From Nereocystis luetkeana (taxonomy: Eukaryota > Sar > Phaeophyceae > Laminariales > Laminariaceae), in assembly GCA_031213475.1 (NCBI GenBank), contig JARUPZ010000005.1:11603260-11667259 (forward strand): DNA of 64,000 nucleotides, read 5' to 3'. Both the position numbers and the translations under genes were made by a program. Below the pieces are notes generated by a model. It was not told the origin of the DNA. It did not search any database and saw only the letters and a list, made by a program, of their open reading frames with translations. Shown in pieces: positions 1 to 10,140 of the stretch (position 1 is its first letter; each line of letters opens with the position of its first letter).

Positions 1-1437
1 GCGAGGTGGTCGCTCGGCTGGTAAGCCAAGCTCCGGACTTCGGTCCATATATTTTACACTTGTGAGATGGACGAGCTGATGGCCTAGAGTGGAGCTTCAC
101 CTACGAGGTGGGGGCATCTGTGACTAGGCAGGCCTCATCATGCTCCCTAAGGGAATAGGATTTGTCGGTGTGTTAGATTGCGGACTCAAAAGAGAGCGCT
201 GACGTGGGTATCAAGTTGGGAGTGGAGTTCCCTTTGAGGCGGGCGTGACTGTCCTCAAGCAAAACAAGACAAACCGCGTTTGTTTGTTTCATCAGCCCCG
301 GCCCAGACAAAGCGTTTTGAAACGATTGTTTGACCCTGTATAGGCGGGCGTTCACACGCCGACGGGATATAATCCTGAAGTCGCGGGTATAACAAGAAAA
401 TAGGATGCTGCATTCTAGTAGGTTTCAGATGGCAATATGTACCAGTACGGGGGAGAAACACTATACAAGGCAGATTCCTGTACTGAAAACACTATGAGAC
501 CATACACAGAAGACGTGTACCTGTTTACACCTTTCGCAACACGACATTTACCGTCCTTTACGTGTCTGCACGCGCACCTGTGTGCAATGCGTACCCACCC
601 AAGTATGCTACGATGGCGGCTGGAGTTTGAGCTTGGTTTACATTATCGTAGTGCGGTACACCCGGTGACCATGTCGTGTATTCTGTGTTCGGTGGAATTG
701 GCTTTAGGGAGCGCCTATCCGTGAGTGTGTCCATACCCAGTAAGCCGAAAACTCGTGTTTTCCGTGAATGTGCTCAATGGATTGGTCAATGGGTTGGGAG
801 GGGGTTTCATTTCAACGTTCAAACTCGTAGTGGTTAAAAACACGAAAATACCCCCAGAGCAAAAGCAGCAACATTCTCAGATCTCAATGTATTGCTACAG
901 AGACCTTACATGAGAGGTGTCAGCACGCGTCATCATGCTAAACGAAGTTGAGTGCGTGGCTTGGCTGCTGCGGGTAAGGTGTCTCAAACACTAATAAAGC
1001 AACCATCGACAGGTGGAGCTATAGCAATCGCTTGGTCTTGGCCGAACGACAAACTCGAATGCGTGTAGATGGTTTTCCATCGGCGCTCAAGATAACATGG
1101 ATTGCTCTAAAGCGGTAACAGCAAGAGAAATGTAATAGCGCGGTATGGATGCTGTAGATTCAGCGACAAGCGCTGTAAATAAAACAAAAAAATCGCCAAA
1201 CACGCGTCGTTTAGGGTGTCTGTGAATCACACCCCGTTGATGGTGCACAGGCGTCGCCTAATCACCAAAGGACTTGTTTTTTGTAGTAACTACCCCGCGC
1301 CCCCGCCCTTCGGAATCAAACATGACACCTTCACCAACCTCGAGTAGCCTAACCGTTAACTAACGCCACTTCTCAGATAGCAACCACCTGACATTCGGGG
1401 AACTCCGTGACAGCACCATATTGGCGATCAGAATCGT
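1..1437. other. No gene recognised
   Basis: Several open frames of 60-100 codons exist on both strands, but none shows a domain, a codon pattern or splice borders that I can support. If the transporter model further right is correct, this stretch lies in its next intron, beyond the exon at 3691-3874. Confidence 0.4.
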
Positions 1438-1505
1438 AGGGACGCGGAACACTATTAAGAGTGTTATAAGGATTACGTTGGGCTGGGTAATCGATCGATA
1501 CTTCA

Positions 1506-1577
1506 CCCCTATAGCTCAGTAGGAAACACCTTCACATTTGACGTCGTCCAGGTCACGGGTTCGAACCTCACTTCGAA
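1506..1577 (+). repeat. tRNA-like SINE head or tRNA pseudogene
   Basis: A Pol III A box (TAGCTCAGTAGG, about 1512-1523) is followed at a tRNA-like distance by a B box (GGTTCGAACCT, about 1558-1568). The T-arm stem pairs only in part and I see no convincing acceptor or anticodon stem, so a working tRNA is unlikely. The upstream text (about 1475-1511) recurs at 1942-1975 before a second copy of the same 5' half. That argues for a dispersed tRNA-derived repeat. Confidence 0.5.
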
Positions 1578-1737
1578 AGTTTCTTTTACAGAAACGATTG
1601 CGCGTGCACACCTAAAAAACACATCTCTTTGGTTCCCCATGTAATGAATTGGGTAGGTCAGCGTATGGACGTACGTATACGGTTCCGCCGCCCCAAAGAC
1701 CCCGCCGTTCAGAGGGGGCGAGAGTGTTAGAAGGATT

Positions 1738-1935
1738 TGTTTTTATTTGTTTTTGCTCATCCCATTTATTATCTTCGCACATCGTCTTCTCTCTCTCCTT
1801 CCAACTCGTAACTCAGATCCGGGGTCACATAACAGGCTCTTCCACCCCCTTCCAGCTACGGTACGTGCCTTCATTTTTATCGCGAGAAGATTTCAGCCTT
1901 TTCTTCCCTCGTCGACTCGCATCGAATTGGGTAGT
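1738..1935 (-). mobile_element. SINE family 1, 5'-truncated copy
   Basis: Read on the minus strand this matches the body and A-rich tail of the SINEs at 42266-42585 and 45709-46042. It keeps the stretch with GATGCGAGTCGACGAGGGAA, the TCTCGCG block, the block that reads GGATCTGAGTTACGAG in those copies, and the end GGGATGAGCAAAAA. The tRNA-like head is missing, as expected for 5' truncation in reverse transcription. A different tRNA-like piece (1942-1996) abuts its truncated end. Confidence 0.7.
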
Positions 1936-1941
1936 ACCTTG

Positions 1942-1996
1942 GGCTGGGTAATGGATCAATCGTTTACCCCTATACCTCAGTAGGTAACACCTTCAC
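1942..1996 (+). repeat. Second copy of the tRNA-like 5' half
   Basis: It repeats the context of 1475-1535: a GGGCTGGGTAAT motif, then ACCCCTATA and an A-box-like CTCAGTAGG block, then AACACCTTCAC. It stops before any B box. Its position directly against the truncated SINE suggests a chimeric insertion or a target preference. Confidence 0.45.
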
Positions 1997-3690
1997 CAGA
2001 GTACTAACGCACGTGTAAAACAGCAGTTTTACGTTCCAAGTATGTCGCTCTCGACAATGCTGAGGAGGCAGCCGGCGGCCATGAATTTGTGATAGTTTGG
2101 TCCCAACGGTTCATAGAGTGCGAGACCTCGTTCGTCTGATATTATTGGTGTTGTTCCCCATGCTCCCCGTCACCGAGACTCTCAAAACCTTCAGTCGATT
2201 CTCATTCCCGCGCTTTTGCGACGGACGTATGGATTTTTGTATTTTACAAAATTCGTTGTATTCGGTTGCTCCCACACGTTTGCATGTAACATGCGCAGTC
2301 AACAGGTGCCGGCTGTGGCAAATATTCATGAACATGTGTCGACGGGTTACCCAGGTGTTGCAAAATGAATTGCGACAGTGGTACCATTTATTCAGGCTTC
2401 GGGAGATATTGATGTACAGCTATGATAATCACATCCGCCCTCTTTGAAGCAAAGGCGTAGCTGTTTCTTTTAGGCGGTATGACCCTGCAACCGTTAACGT
2501 CATGCCGACTCACCGCTTATGACGCCCATGCCCACGACCTCGTGTTCTTTGCCACATACCTCCGAAACGAGGGTTTTTGATGCCGATGTGGTGGCATTGA
2601 AAAGCCCCAGAAGAAATCTGACGCCGAAACATATATTCGAACAGGCAAGTTTAACCGCGAACTACCAAGCACGATCCCTTCCGTTGTGACTGAGATATCC
2701 GACCGACCGAGCCACAGCCGTCCAATGCGAACGCAGAGTCGACGACGGCTACACGAATTCAGCTCCTGGAGGTAGTTGCTGGTGACACATGCGCTGTATT
2801 ATACACTCGGGATGGTACTCGCCGAGCGAAACCACGTTCTCTTGGGGCATATGTGTCTCATCTAAGGTAGCGACGTTGGCTCGTATCGGCACCTGTACGG
2901 TGAATACCGGCGCTTTGGTAGCGGTGCCACCCCACGTACCACTACCGCATTTAGGCCACCCACAAAGAGTGGCTCTGTGGCGGCGTAGATGTTGGCATGG
3001 TTTGTTCTGTTTTGGCGCAGCCTACTACACTATATCATGGCCATGAATATCCGGAAATTAAATATAGCATCAATTTTTGAGATTGCAAACGAATAGGGCA
3101 GTAGTTTGGTGGAGTGACTCTGAGATAGGCGATATAAAAATTGATTACTAGCGATCTCCCCCCTCCCTCCCCTCCCCCCCCTCTACTACAGCAGGAGTGT
3201 GAAAGACACAACGCCGTTCGGAACCATGCTGATATGAGAGGCTGTCATTCTGTCCAGAACCTCTACTTTGGAGACAAATAAAAACGCCCCCCGACAATAA
3301 ATCCCAAATTCTACAGATGCAGTGAAAATCTAAAACGAGGTGGACGGGAGCCCCCCCCCCCCCCCCCCCCCCCCCTGCACGCACAAGGGGGTGAACAATG
3401 CAATGTACACAGGCATCGCAATATGTAGCACGCCATTACATGCATCGAATTAAGGGGTTGTAGAGTATGTGTTGTCTTCCCTACATTCGTTCGATGTACC
3501 CACGAACATTTGTGGTTAAGCCCATGTATGTCGTGAACCGGGGCAGTCCCGGCGATCGGTGGAGGATACGGTTGTTATGACACTATATGTTTCAAAAGCT
3601 ATTGAATCAGGTTTCCAACAAAAGAGCTGAGCGAGTTAGACAAGGTTCAACAAGACCAATACCCGCTGGGGGTAGAAGCATGCTCTTCAC
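1997..3690. other. Noncoding, with a 25-bp poly-C tract
   Basis: No gene is recognised. A pure C run occupies 3351-3375, preceded by a C-rich stretch near 3158-3182. The next exon of the transporter was looked for on the minus strand (family motif around NGN) and was not seen, so it probably lies left of the window. Confidence 0.4.
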
Positions 3691-3874
3691 CTGAAAACAT
3701 AGGCCCATGTGAACCTTGTCGAGGTGCCGAATGCTATCGACAAAATCACGGTCGTCACCAGCCCGACGACCATCACCAAGCGGCAGCCAAAGCGATCGGA
3801 GACTACCCCCCAGTAGTGTGAAGATATCAGGCGGCCAACCATGAAGGCTGAAGTTAGCAAACCCGCGTAGTACC
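3691..3874 (-). CDS. MFS transporter, exon 2 (partial gene)
   Basis: Read on the minus strand this exon begins at a clean acceptor (CAACAG|GG) and ends at a donor (TTTTCAG|GTGAAG). It encodes about 60 residues, with YYAGLLTSAFMVGR then GVVSDRFGCR, which is the cytoplasmic loop 2-3 signature of the major facilitator superfamily (G-x3-D-R-x-G). A hydrophobic helix (VMVVGLVTTVILSIAFG) follows. Joined in phase 1 to the exon at 22984-23122 it gives DKDKAGYYAGLL, a junction typical of ZIFL/Tpo-like MFS proteins. Helices 2 and 3 of the expected 12 are covered. The exon ends in phase 2 and the rest of the gene is not in the window. The substrate cannot be told. The family match comes from recognised motifs, not a search. 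Confidence 0.75.
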
Positions 3875-3934
3875 CTGTTGTACGCGCGCAAGTGATCCAA
3901 ACGCACACGGAACCCCAAGAGCGGCGGGAGCTGA

Positions 3935-5040
3935 AAAATTACGTGTAGGTTCATTAGATTACCAGCGGTACAGCTGCGGTACGGCAGCGACATCGATGGA
4001 AAATGCCGTGGTGTTTGTGATAGGGTCGGTCGAGAAAAACAAAACAATTGTAGCGTTTGTGGCGAAAGTCACAGTAGGTCCTCTCGACGCGACGGTTGCA
4101 GCACTGGTGACGTCAGTGAGACCACCGAGAAAGGAAGTCGCTGGGTGGACGATATTCGCTGTAACGGTGGAACTTGCAACAGCCAAGACAAGCGGTAGAT
4201 GACGTAATGGCGGCCACGGCAGTCTCAGTAGACCGGTTTGCGTCAGCGGTGACAGAGGTAGTGGTGACGACTGAAAAGCACTGGAGGCCGACACAGCTTG
4301 TGCAACTGATGTGACCTCACGGAAACGACAACGTCAGTATTCACCGTAAGGAGCAACTATTGCTCTCGCGGAAGTAGTATACAATGTACCTCTACCACCA
4401 GCCTAGGTCGCGTGGACGGTGCAGATGTATCACCGTAGGCATGGTACAGTGCGGCCACACGCGTCCGCATGAAAACGACGTTCAGAGGCAGTACTTCAGG
4501 TACCAGTGGTAACAACTGCAGTTGCCGTGTTTCCGGCGCGTTGCAATATCGACAATATAGTTACGGCGACGGAAGCGACACAAATAGGAGTAGAGACAGC
4601 CGGCGTTGTTGACGGAAATGAGTGCCCGGAGCGATAAGAGTGATATCGTAGCTTGTGCTCGAGAAACATCAAGAATAGAATTCATCGTAGATTCAAGTTC
4701 CGTGCTGGACAGAAATTCTGGTAGTAGGATATTAGGATATCGGGAAAATGTGGGAGCTCACCGACATCACTCAAGATGTAGCTCCTTCTGAGTTGAGTCT
4801 ACTCGATAGCTCGCAGACAAAACGAGAATGTTTCGTGCTACTGTCTGGGCTCTACCACGCTTTCCTGTGCCAACTGTGTTTATGTATTCCGAGATCGACT
4901 AACACAATGCCGGCGTTCTAGGATAGAGGAATGACATTCAGCGAAAAACAAACGGAGGCACCATGGTATTTGCCGGGCGCCACTTGAAAGTGTAACATAA
5001 AACTTCTGCTCGACATTAATGAGCATACAACATATTTACA
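3935..5040. other. No gene recognised; imperfect GT/CA-rich repeats
   Basis: The stretch 3990-4620 is built from loosely repeated words such as GTGACG, GCAGT and CGGTGG and gives short open frames on both strands. It looks like a decayed minisatellite. Nothing else is supported. Confidence 0.35.
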
Positions 5041-5360
5041 CGTACGAAGAGGACCTTTAACAATCTCGGAGAAGGGGTCTTTAGGTTGGTTATTCAGGTG
5101 GTTTGGTTCCTGTCGGGATCAAGGTATTGGCGAAGACCCAACCCAACCCAACCCCTGACCCTAACCCTAACCCCAAGACGCTGCCAAAACGGGCCAGCAA
5201 TCGCCATAAACGCGGCAGTGCGGCGTTTGCATCTAACCAGCAATATTCTCAGTTGCGGACGACGATTTCGAAGTGCAGACCACGTTAAGCACTTTTCAAG
5301 TGAAAAACTTCCGTAAGGATACCTTCTCCCAGATTGCTAAACCTACTCCGTACGAGCTGC
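5041..5360. mobile_element. MITE-like element with long inverted ends, copy 1
   Basis: The two ends are inverted repeats of about 45 bp around the core TTTARCAATCTSGGAGAAGG (left about 5055-5084, right about 5314-5345). The outer ends also match (CGTACG near 5042 and 5350). The interior has no coding capacity and is shared with the copy at 7150-7455, including the block near GTTTGCATC and GCGGACGACGATT. Short telomere-like words (CCCTAACCCTAACC, about 5157-5171) lie inside and are internal sequence, not a chromosome end. Confidence 0.65.
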
Positions 5361-6180
5361 GTGTAGCACCAGTCGAATTACTTGGATCAACTCCAGGGAA
5401 GCTGCCGAGAAGAGGGGTCGACAAAAAGCTCGACAACAGAATAATGTCAATGTTATATATTCAAGGAGTTACGCCACATTGCATACATGTCATAGACTGG
5501 TCAATAATGACTATCGCACGAACTCGTTCCACTGGACACGAAGGTTTTTTTTTACAAACGTATGGACGATATAAAGTGCTTGCCACACTAAAATTCAAAA
5601 TGGCTTATAATTCCTGTCACAAACCTTCTGGAACATATTCATCTTCCTTATGCTCTCTGTAGGGTATTTTCTTGGTAAATACCCGGGGTTGTTGTTGTTC
5701 TCACAATAACTCTCAATACAATGTAGTCCGTGGTCGCAGGACAGGCTCCAATAACTCTGGAGTGGAAGAAATGCCTCGGTAGTAAAACAGAGGCAAAAAC
5801 AAAAAACAAGCATACGCACCCCACCACTGCGGACACCAGGGAAGCAAAAAGGAGACTATGAATAGCAGACAAAAACCTAAAAACGAAGATGAAGCGGAAA
5901 AACAAAAAACAAACAAAACAGAATCAGATAGCTAAACGCGAAAAAGGCAAAACGGACCAGACTACCAGAGACACAAAGAGTTACACACGGGATTGAAAGA
6001 AAGATGAAAAAAGGGACAAAAAAAGCGATAATCACGGGCGGGGGGGGAACGAAAATACGAAAGGCAGGCACTGGAGCATACAGACACGCACAGTTGCCCA
6101 GGTGGCACCATGCTAGTTACTTGGGTTCCAAAGAAGGGGGTGCATCATGACGATGATAGCTATAACCAAGCTTCAGTCTG
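5361..6180. other. No gene recognised; A-rich stretch
   Basis: The plus strand becomes A-rich with short C-rich words from about 5770 to 6070. It resembles in style the A-rich tails of the dispersed repeat at 15-22 kb, but I could not align it with confidence. Confidence 0.35.
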
Positions 6181-6184
6181 TTGG

Positions 6185-7000
6185 GCAGACCGCATTCCCC
6201 CCCTCCCCCCCCCATCCCCCCTCGTCTCCCTTTCGCCCCCCCCTCTCTTTCCTGCAATTCTGCATACTCGCGTTGGTGTCAACGGCTGTGGTCGTGGTTG
6301 CAGCTATTCTATGCCGTTCTGCCGATGCCTCCTTTTCGTCTGCATGCCATTTCCGCATGAAGGCCTCCGCCCCTTCCTCGACCCGTCGGAACCATCTGCC
6401 GGCTTTCTGTCCTGTCTCGCGCTACCCTTCGAGCTTGATGCCGAACTCCTTGAGGTCCTCCTCAAGGTACCTCATCCAGTCCCACTCCTGTCCTCCGGAG
6501 TAACCCTTACCCCCAACCATCTCCCCAAACATCACCCTCTTCGGCAGACGCTCCTCTCCCATGCGTGTCACAAAGCCCACAAACAAGAGCCTACGTCTGC
6601 GCACCGCCGTCTCAACGCTTTCAGATTTTGTCCTGAGAAGCGCGCTAGCATAGGATAGAATGTGGTCTTCGCGCTTTCGTTTTCGACAGCCGATGCATCG
6701 GAGGAGCATCTTGTGGTGGACCTCCCGTAGCCTACCGTAACCAGTGGTGCTCGGGCTCCAAGTAACGCAACCGTAGGGCAACGTTTGGATCACCTCGTCT
6801 CTCAGCATTCGCACCTTCAGGCGTAGGCGCACACCCGGGCGGTCATAGATTTCCATCTTATACCGTCCGAAGCATGCCCATGCCCTCTGGAGTCGACGCG
6901 TTACCTCGACACTTCTGCCAGTCCAATCTTCGCTAATAGCCCCGCCCAGATACACAAACTCGGTCGTTTGATTGTACACTTGGGGTATGGTTCTGTAGGG
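6185..7000 (-). mobile_element. LINE fragment: C-terminal part of the reverse transcriptase ORF
   Basis: On the minus strand an open frame (6979 to 6425) encodes FVYLGGAISED, then LKVRMLRDEVIQTLPYGCVTW, then LREVHHKMLLRCIG and GQEWDWMRYLEEDLKEFGI. This order is typical of the region after the catalytic core in LINE ORF2 proteins, up to the 3' end. An in-frame TAG at 6422-6424 interrupts it. The same frame continues with WFRRVEEGAEAFMRKWHADE to about 6260, which also looks like genuine C-terminal sequence. There is no ATG, and the match begins abruptly near 7000, so this is a 5'-truncated dead copy. It may be the 3' counterpart of the LINE at 25-28 kb, but the two do not overlap enough to prove it. 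Confidence 0.7.
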
Positions 7001-7149
7001 AACCTACTGAACCTAACCTTGGAACATTGTGCCTATTTCGTGTGCCCAAACTCGGAAAACAGACCACGAATCGTGCCTACAGTACGAAATACCGATGTTA
7101 GAACATTGATTCATTGAATTGTGTGTTTCATCGAATTGTATCTCCGCGA

Positions 7150-7455
7150 ATCGGAAAATGAGGACATTTAACGATCTGGGAGAAGGGATCCCTAGGTTGG
7201 TAGGCTGTTTAGGTATTTTGGTTCCTGTTGAGATCAAGGTACGGGCGAAGACCCAACTCACCCCTAACCATGACCCCAAACCGGAGCAAGAACGGGCTAA
7301 AACTCGCAATGAACGCGGCTGCGTCGCGTTTGCATCAAACCTGGAAAATCCAAATTTGCGGACGACGATTCCGAGGTGCATACCACGCTACGCGTTTTCA
7401 AGTCAAAAACACCCCTAAAGATCCCTTCTCACAGATTGCTAAATGTACTGCGAGT
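7150..7455. mobile_element. MITE-like element, copy 2
   Basis: The left end contains TTTAACGATCTGGGAGAAGG (about 7168) and the right end its near complement (CTTCTCACAGATTGCTAAAT, about 7427). The interior matches 5086-5310 in order with small indels. It lies directly upstream of the truncated LINE. Target duplications are not clear in either copy. Confidence 0.62.
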
Positions 7456-8670
7456 CGGAAATTTGGAAACCACGTGCGGAACGCTGGGATTGATATGTTT
7501 AACGAAATTGATCGGGAAGGTTTAATTGTGTTGCACCGTCTGCCAATACTTCGAAGTGCATACTACAAACGCAAGTCTTTGCAATAGCCCCATCAACGTA
7601 TAGCGTAGTCACTTGTTGTCGATCTCTCATTTTCTTCTCGTTTCCCCTTCTTCGTCTCCAGAATCCTTGCTGTATAGTCGTGGGTAAGATCCGGGGTGAC
7701 GGAACAGAAACACTTCTCTCCCCCCTTCGTAAATTACCGTGGTGCACCTGGTAGCTCGTACGCGGTATGTATGCGCGTTTTTCTCCAACTGAACTGTGAA
7801 CGGCAGAGTAGGTAAACATTTAGAAAATCATGCTTAGTATTGCTATTTTGTTTTTTTTTATCGGAGCATTCGCAAGGCAACAATTGTTAGTTCCCTTCAA
7901 AGCACGACCAACCCAAGCAACCCAAAACTTGTTGATTATTTCGTGTTTTTTCTTTGCAAGTACTACCTTGTTTCAGGCTAGAGAGCCGCGGCACAGCTAC
8001 CCCCGTCAACCTGTGAGGGCCGCCTTGTTCGTCGACGCCAATTAAATAGGTGTAGAAAGGTCGAGCACATCGACAAATCCGTCCCAAGAAACATCCTAGC
8101 AAGTCTGTGTGCCTGTGCGAAGGTTGATTTGGGAAAAATGATTCGTGTTCGGCAAAAATATTCGTGAACCATAGCGCCAAGTGCGAGCTGTTGACAGCCG
8201 CTGCACCACGACCCCTGGCACCTTTCATGACGAAAAAACCCGAACGTCGAAGGCACCACAACCGCAGTGTGGTCTACCTTGTAAGGTCTGTCTGGGTATA
8301 TCGTCTGCTTGATTTACGTATTATGCGCGTACTACATGGGCTGCTGTAGGTTATGTATATATGCACATGTATACATCAGCAGAAGGAGTGTTCGAGAGTG
8401 ACCGGTTATGTACGAAAAACACAAACAATAACGAAGGTGGGGTTTTCCTTGTCACTTGCTCGGCTCGGCGAGGCGGAAAGCAATCCCGTGTTGTTGAAGC
8501 CAACTCAGGAACGTTCAATGCACCGAGCACAGCCACTGTTCTCGGCCGGGATCCAGACATGCTTTGGAATCTACCCACAGCCCTCTTGCTTGCTCAACAG
8601 CCAAACGTGCGAGGAAAAAAACGCAGCCGCTGGAGAGCAGCATGCCTGAAAAACAAAAATGCATCTTATA
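7456..8670. other. No gene; possible decayed SINE at 7630-7770
   Basis: On the minus strand, 7770 to 7630 shows a weak match to the SINE body: a CACGGTA-like block, a G-rich run, then CCCCGGATCT-TACCC. It is too diverged to count as a sure copy. The rest holds only short unsupported frames. Confidence 0.3.
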
Positions 8671-8671
8671 C

Positions 8672-8882
8672 ATGTATGTGAGTGGTGCAGCCGGTGACAA
8701 TCTTGGTGCGGCTTACCTCTTTTGTGTGGTTTATGTGGTGGGGTCTCTCACAGAACGGTATCGACCCAACCTGGTGAGTGTTTGGTTTTTGGTACTAGTA
8801 TTTTATTTGCTCTTCTTCAAATATCATGATGTAAACCACGCGTGTAACACGTGCACGCGTGCGACAACTCCGGTACTCAAAC
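8672..8882 (+). repeat. Direct repeat R1, left copy
   Basis: About 210 bp recur at 12394-12604 in the same orientation. Shared words include GTGAGTGGTGCAGC, GACAATCTTGGTGCGGCTTA and ACCACGCGTGTAACACGTGC. The two copies enclose 3.5 kb with Q/G-rich pseudo-coding DNA. They could be decayed terminal repeats or independent copies of a dispersed repeat; I see no TG..CA ends or primer site. Confidence 0.6.
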
Positions 8883-9000
8883 ACGATATCGTGACTCCGG
8901 GTCCGGAGGACGCTGAAGGGTTATACAGTGTTTAGAGGAGAGCACCTACTCGTGGAAGGACGTCTGGGGTGGTATGCCGCAAATAAAGGATCTGCTTGGT

Positions 9001-9600
9001 ATGGAGGCACAGCAGGTACGACGGTATGGATGTGCCGCGCGGTTGCAGCACCAGCAGTATGACTTTGGTGGGCAACAGCAGCAAGGCTGGGGTGGAGGCC
9101 AGAGTTATCAGCGGCAGCATCATTAGCTGCAGTATGGAGACCGAGGGCAGCAACAGCTCAAGCCTTTACAGGAACATTTTAATGGACAACAGCAGCAAGG
9201 CTGGGGTGGAGGCCAGAGGTAACAGCGGCAGCATCATCAGCGGCGGTATGGAGACCGAGGGCAGCAACAGCCTAAGCCTTAGCAGCAGCACTTTGATGGA
9301 CAACAGTAGCTATGCGGGGGTGAGAGGCCAGGCTATCAGCAGCAGCAGGAGCAGCAACAGCACTAGCGGCGTTGGCCCCATTCTTCTTCGGAGTGGTGCA
9401 CTGGTGCGGCTGGTATCACCGATAGCGTGTGGTATCAGCCTGAGTCCCCTCCGCCTGTAGGAGCGTCAAAGTACGAATTCTACATGTGCGCACGGTGTAG
9501 CGCCCGACTGCATAAGGATGTGATTCGCCGTGCACCCAACAGTGTGTGCGACGACTTTACTTTTCATGGTCGCATGGCCAGGCAATGTGTCACTGTCTAG
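9001..9600 (+). pseudogene. Q/G-rich broken ORF with a CxxC block
   Basis: The frame starting at ATG 9001 encodes a Gln/Gly-rich protein built on 38-residue repeats (QQQQGWGGGQ, then QRQHH, then YGDRGQQQ). It ends with a unique part containing YMCARCSARLHKDV and FTFHGRMARQC. Stops interrupt it at 9124 (TAG), 9220 (TAA), 9280, 9307, 9364 and 9598 (all TAG). Where repeats can be aligned, two of the four stops face a Gln codon in the neighbouring unit. The composition recalls the Q/G-rich Gag head of the DIRS element at 29.7 kb, but no homology is proved. Function unknown; most likely a decayed mobile-element or low-complexity gene. Confidence 0.4.
9073..9415 (+). repeat. Coding minisatellite, 114-bp period
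   Basis: The word CAACAG followed by related text recurs at 9073, 9187 and 9301, giving a unit of exactly 114 bp (38 codons), about two full copies and a diverged third. The period is a multiple of three, which fits expansion inside a former reading frame. Confidence 0.7.
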
Positions 9601-9809
9601 CCCCGCGTCATCTAGGCGCCGAACTACTACAGCACGCGGTGGGCTGGAACGCCGGCGCCCCAGCAACGGCGGGTGGAGTCGACAACGGCGACGTCGGCGA
9701 CGAGCTACTCGACCGACGCGGTGTAGAGTTGCCGAAGCGAGCCTCCACCGGACGAGCTCGGTGATGCTGAAGAGCCGCGTTAACGTCTGTGCTGCAGCAG
9801 GATTACTCT

Positions 9810-10140
9810 GAGGTGGTGGACCCAGGTGTTACTCTGTCCGACGAGGTGGGACTCGGTGATACTAGAACTGAGGCGGTGGACCTTGGTGTTGGTGGACCCG
9901 GAGGCGTTGTCCTTGGTGTTGCTGTTCACGAAGTGGAGCTTGGTGTGGCTTTGTCCGACGTGGTGGAGCTCGGTGATGCTAAGCCTAAGGTGGTGGAGCT
10001 CGGTGATGCGAAGCCTGAGGTGGTGGAGCTTGGTGTTTCCGTGTCCAAGGTGGTGGAGCTTGGTCTTGCTGTGTCCGAGGTGGAGCTTGGTGTTGCTTTG
10101 TTCGACGTGGTGGAGCTCGGTGATGCTCAGTCCGAGGTGC
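9810..10140 (+). repeat. Minisatellite of 27/30-bp units
   Basis: Units of the form GTGGTGGAGCTYGGTGNTGC plus about 10 variable bases repeat about ten times, with some 27-bp variants. All unit lengths are multiples of three, so a frame stays open on both strands (VVELGDA-type on plus). There is no ATG at its head, so I do not call a gene. Confidence 0.65.

Noticed and set aside
5150-5175. Telomere-like CCCTAACCCTAACC
   Set aside because: Only two to three units, located inside a MITE-like element. The second copy of the element has diverged text at the same place. Not a chromosome end.
6110-6658. A 182-codon plus-strand ORF
   Set aside because: It is the antisense of the LINE C-terminal frame, which has clear protein motifs on the minus strand.
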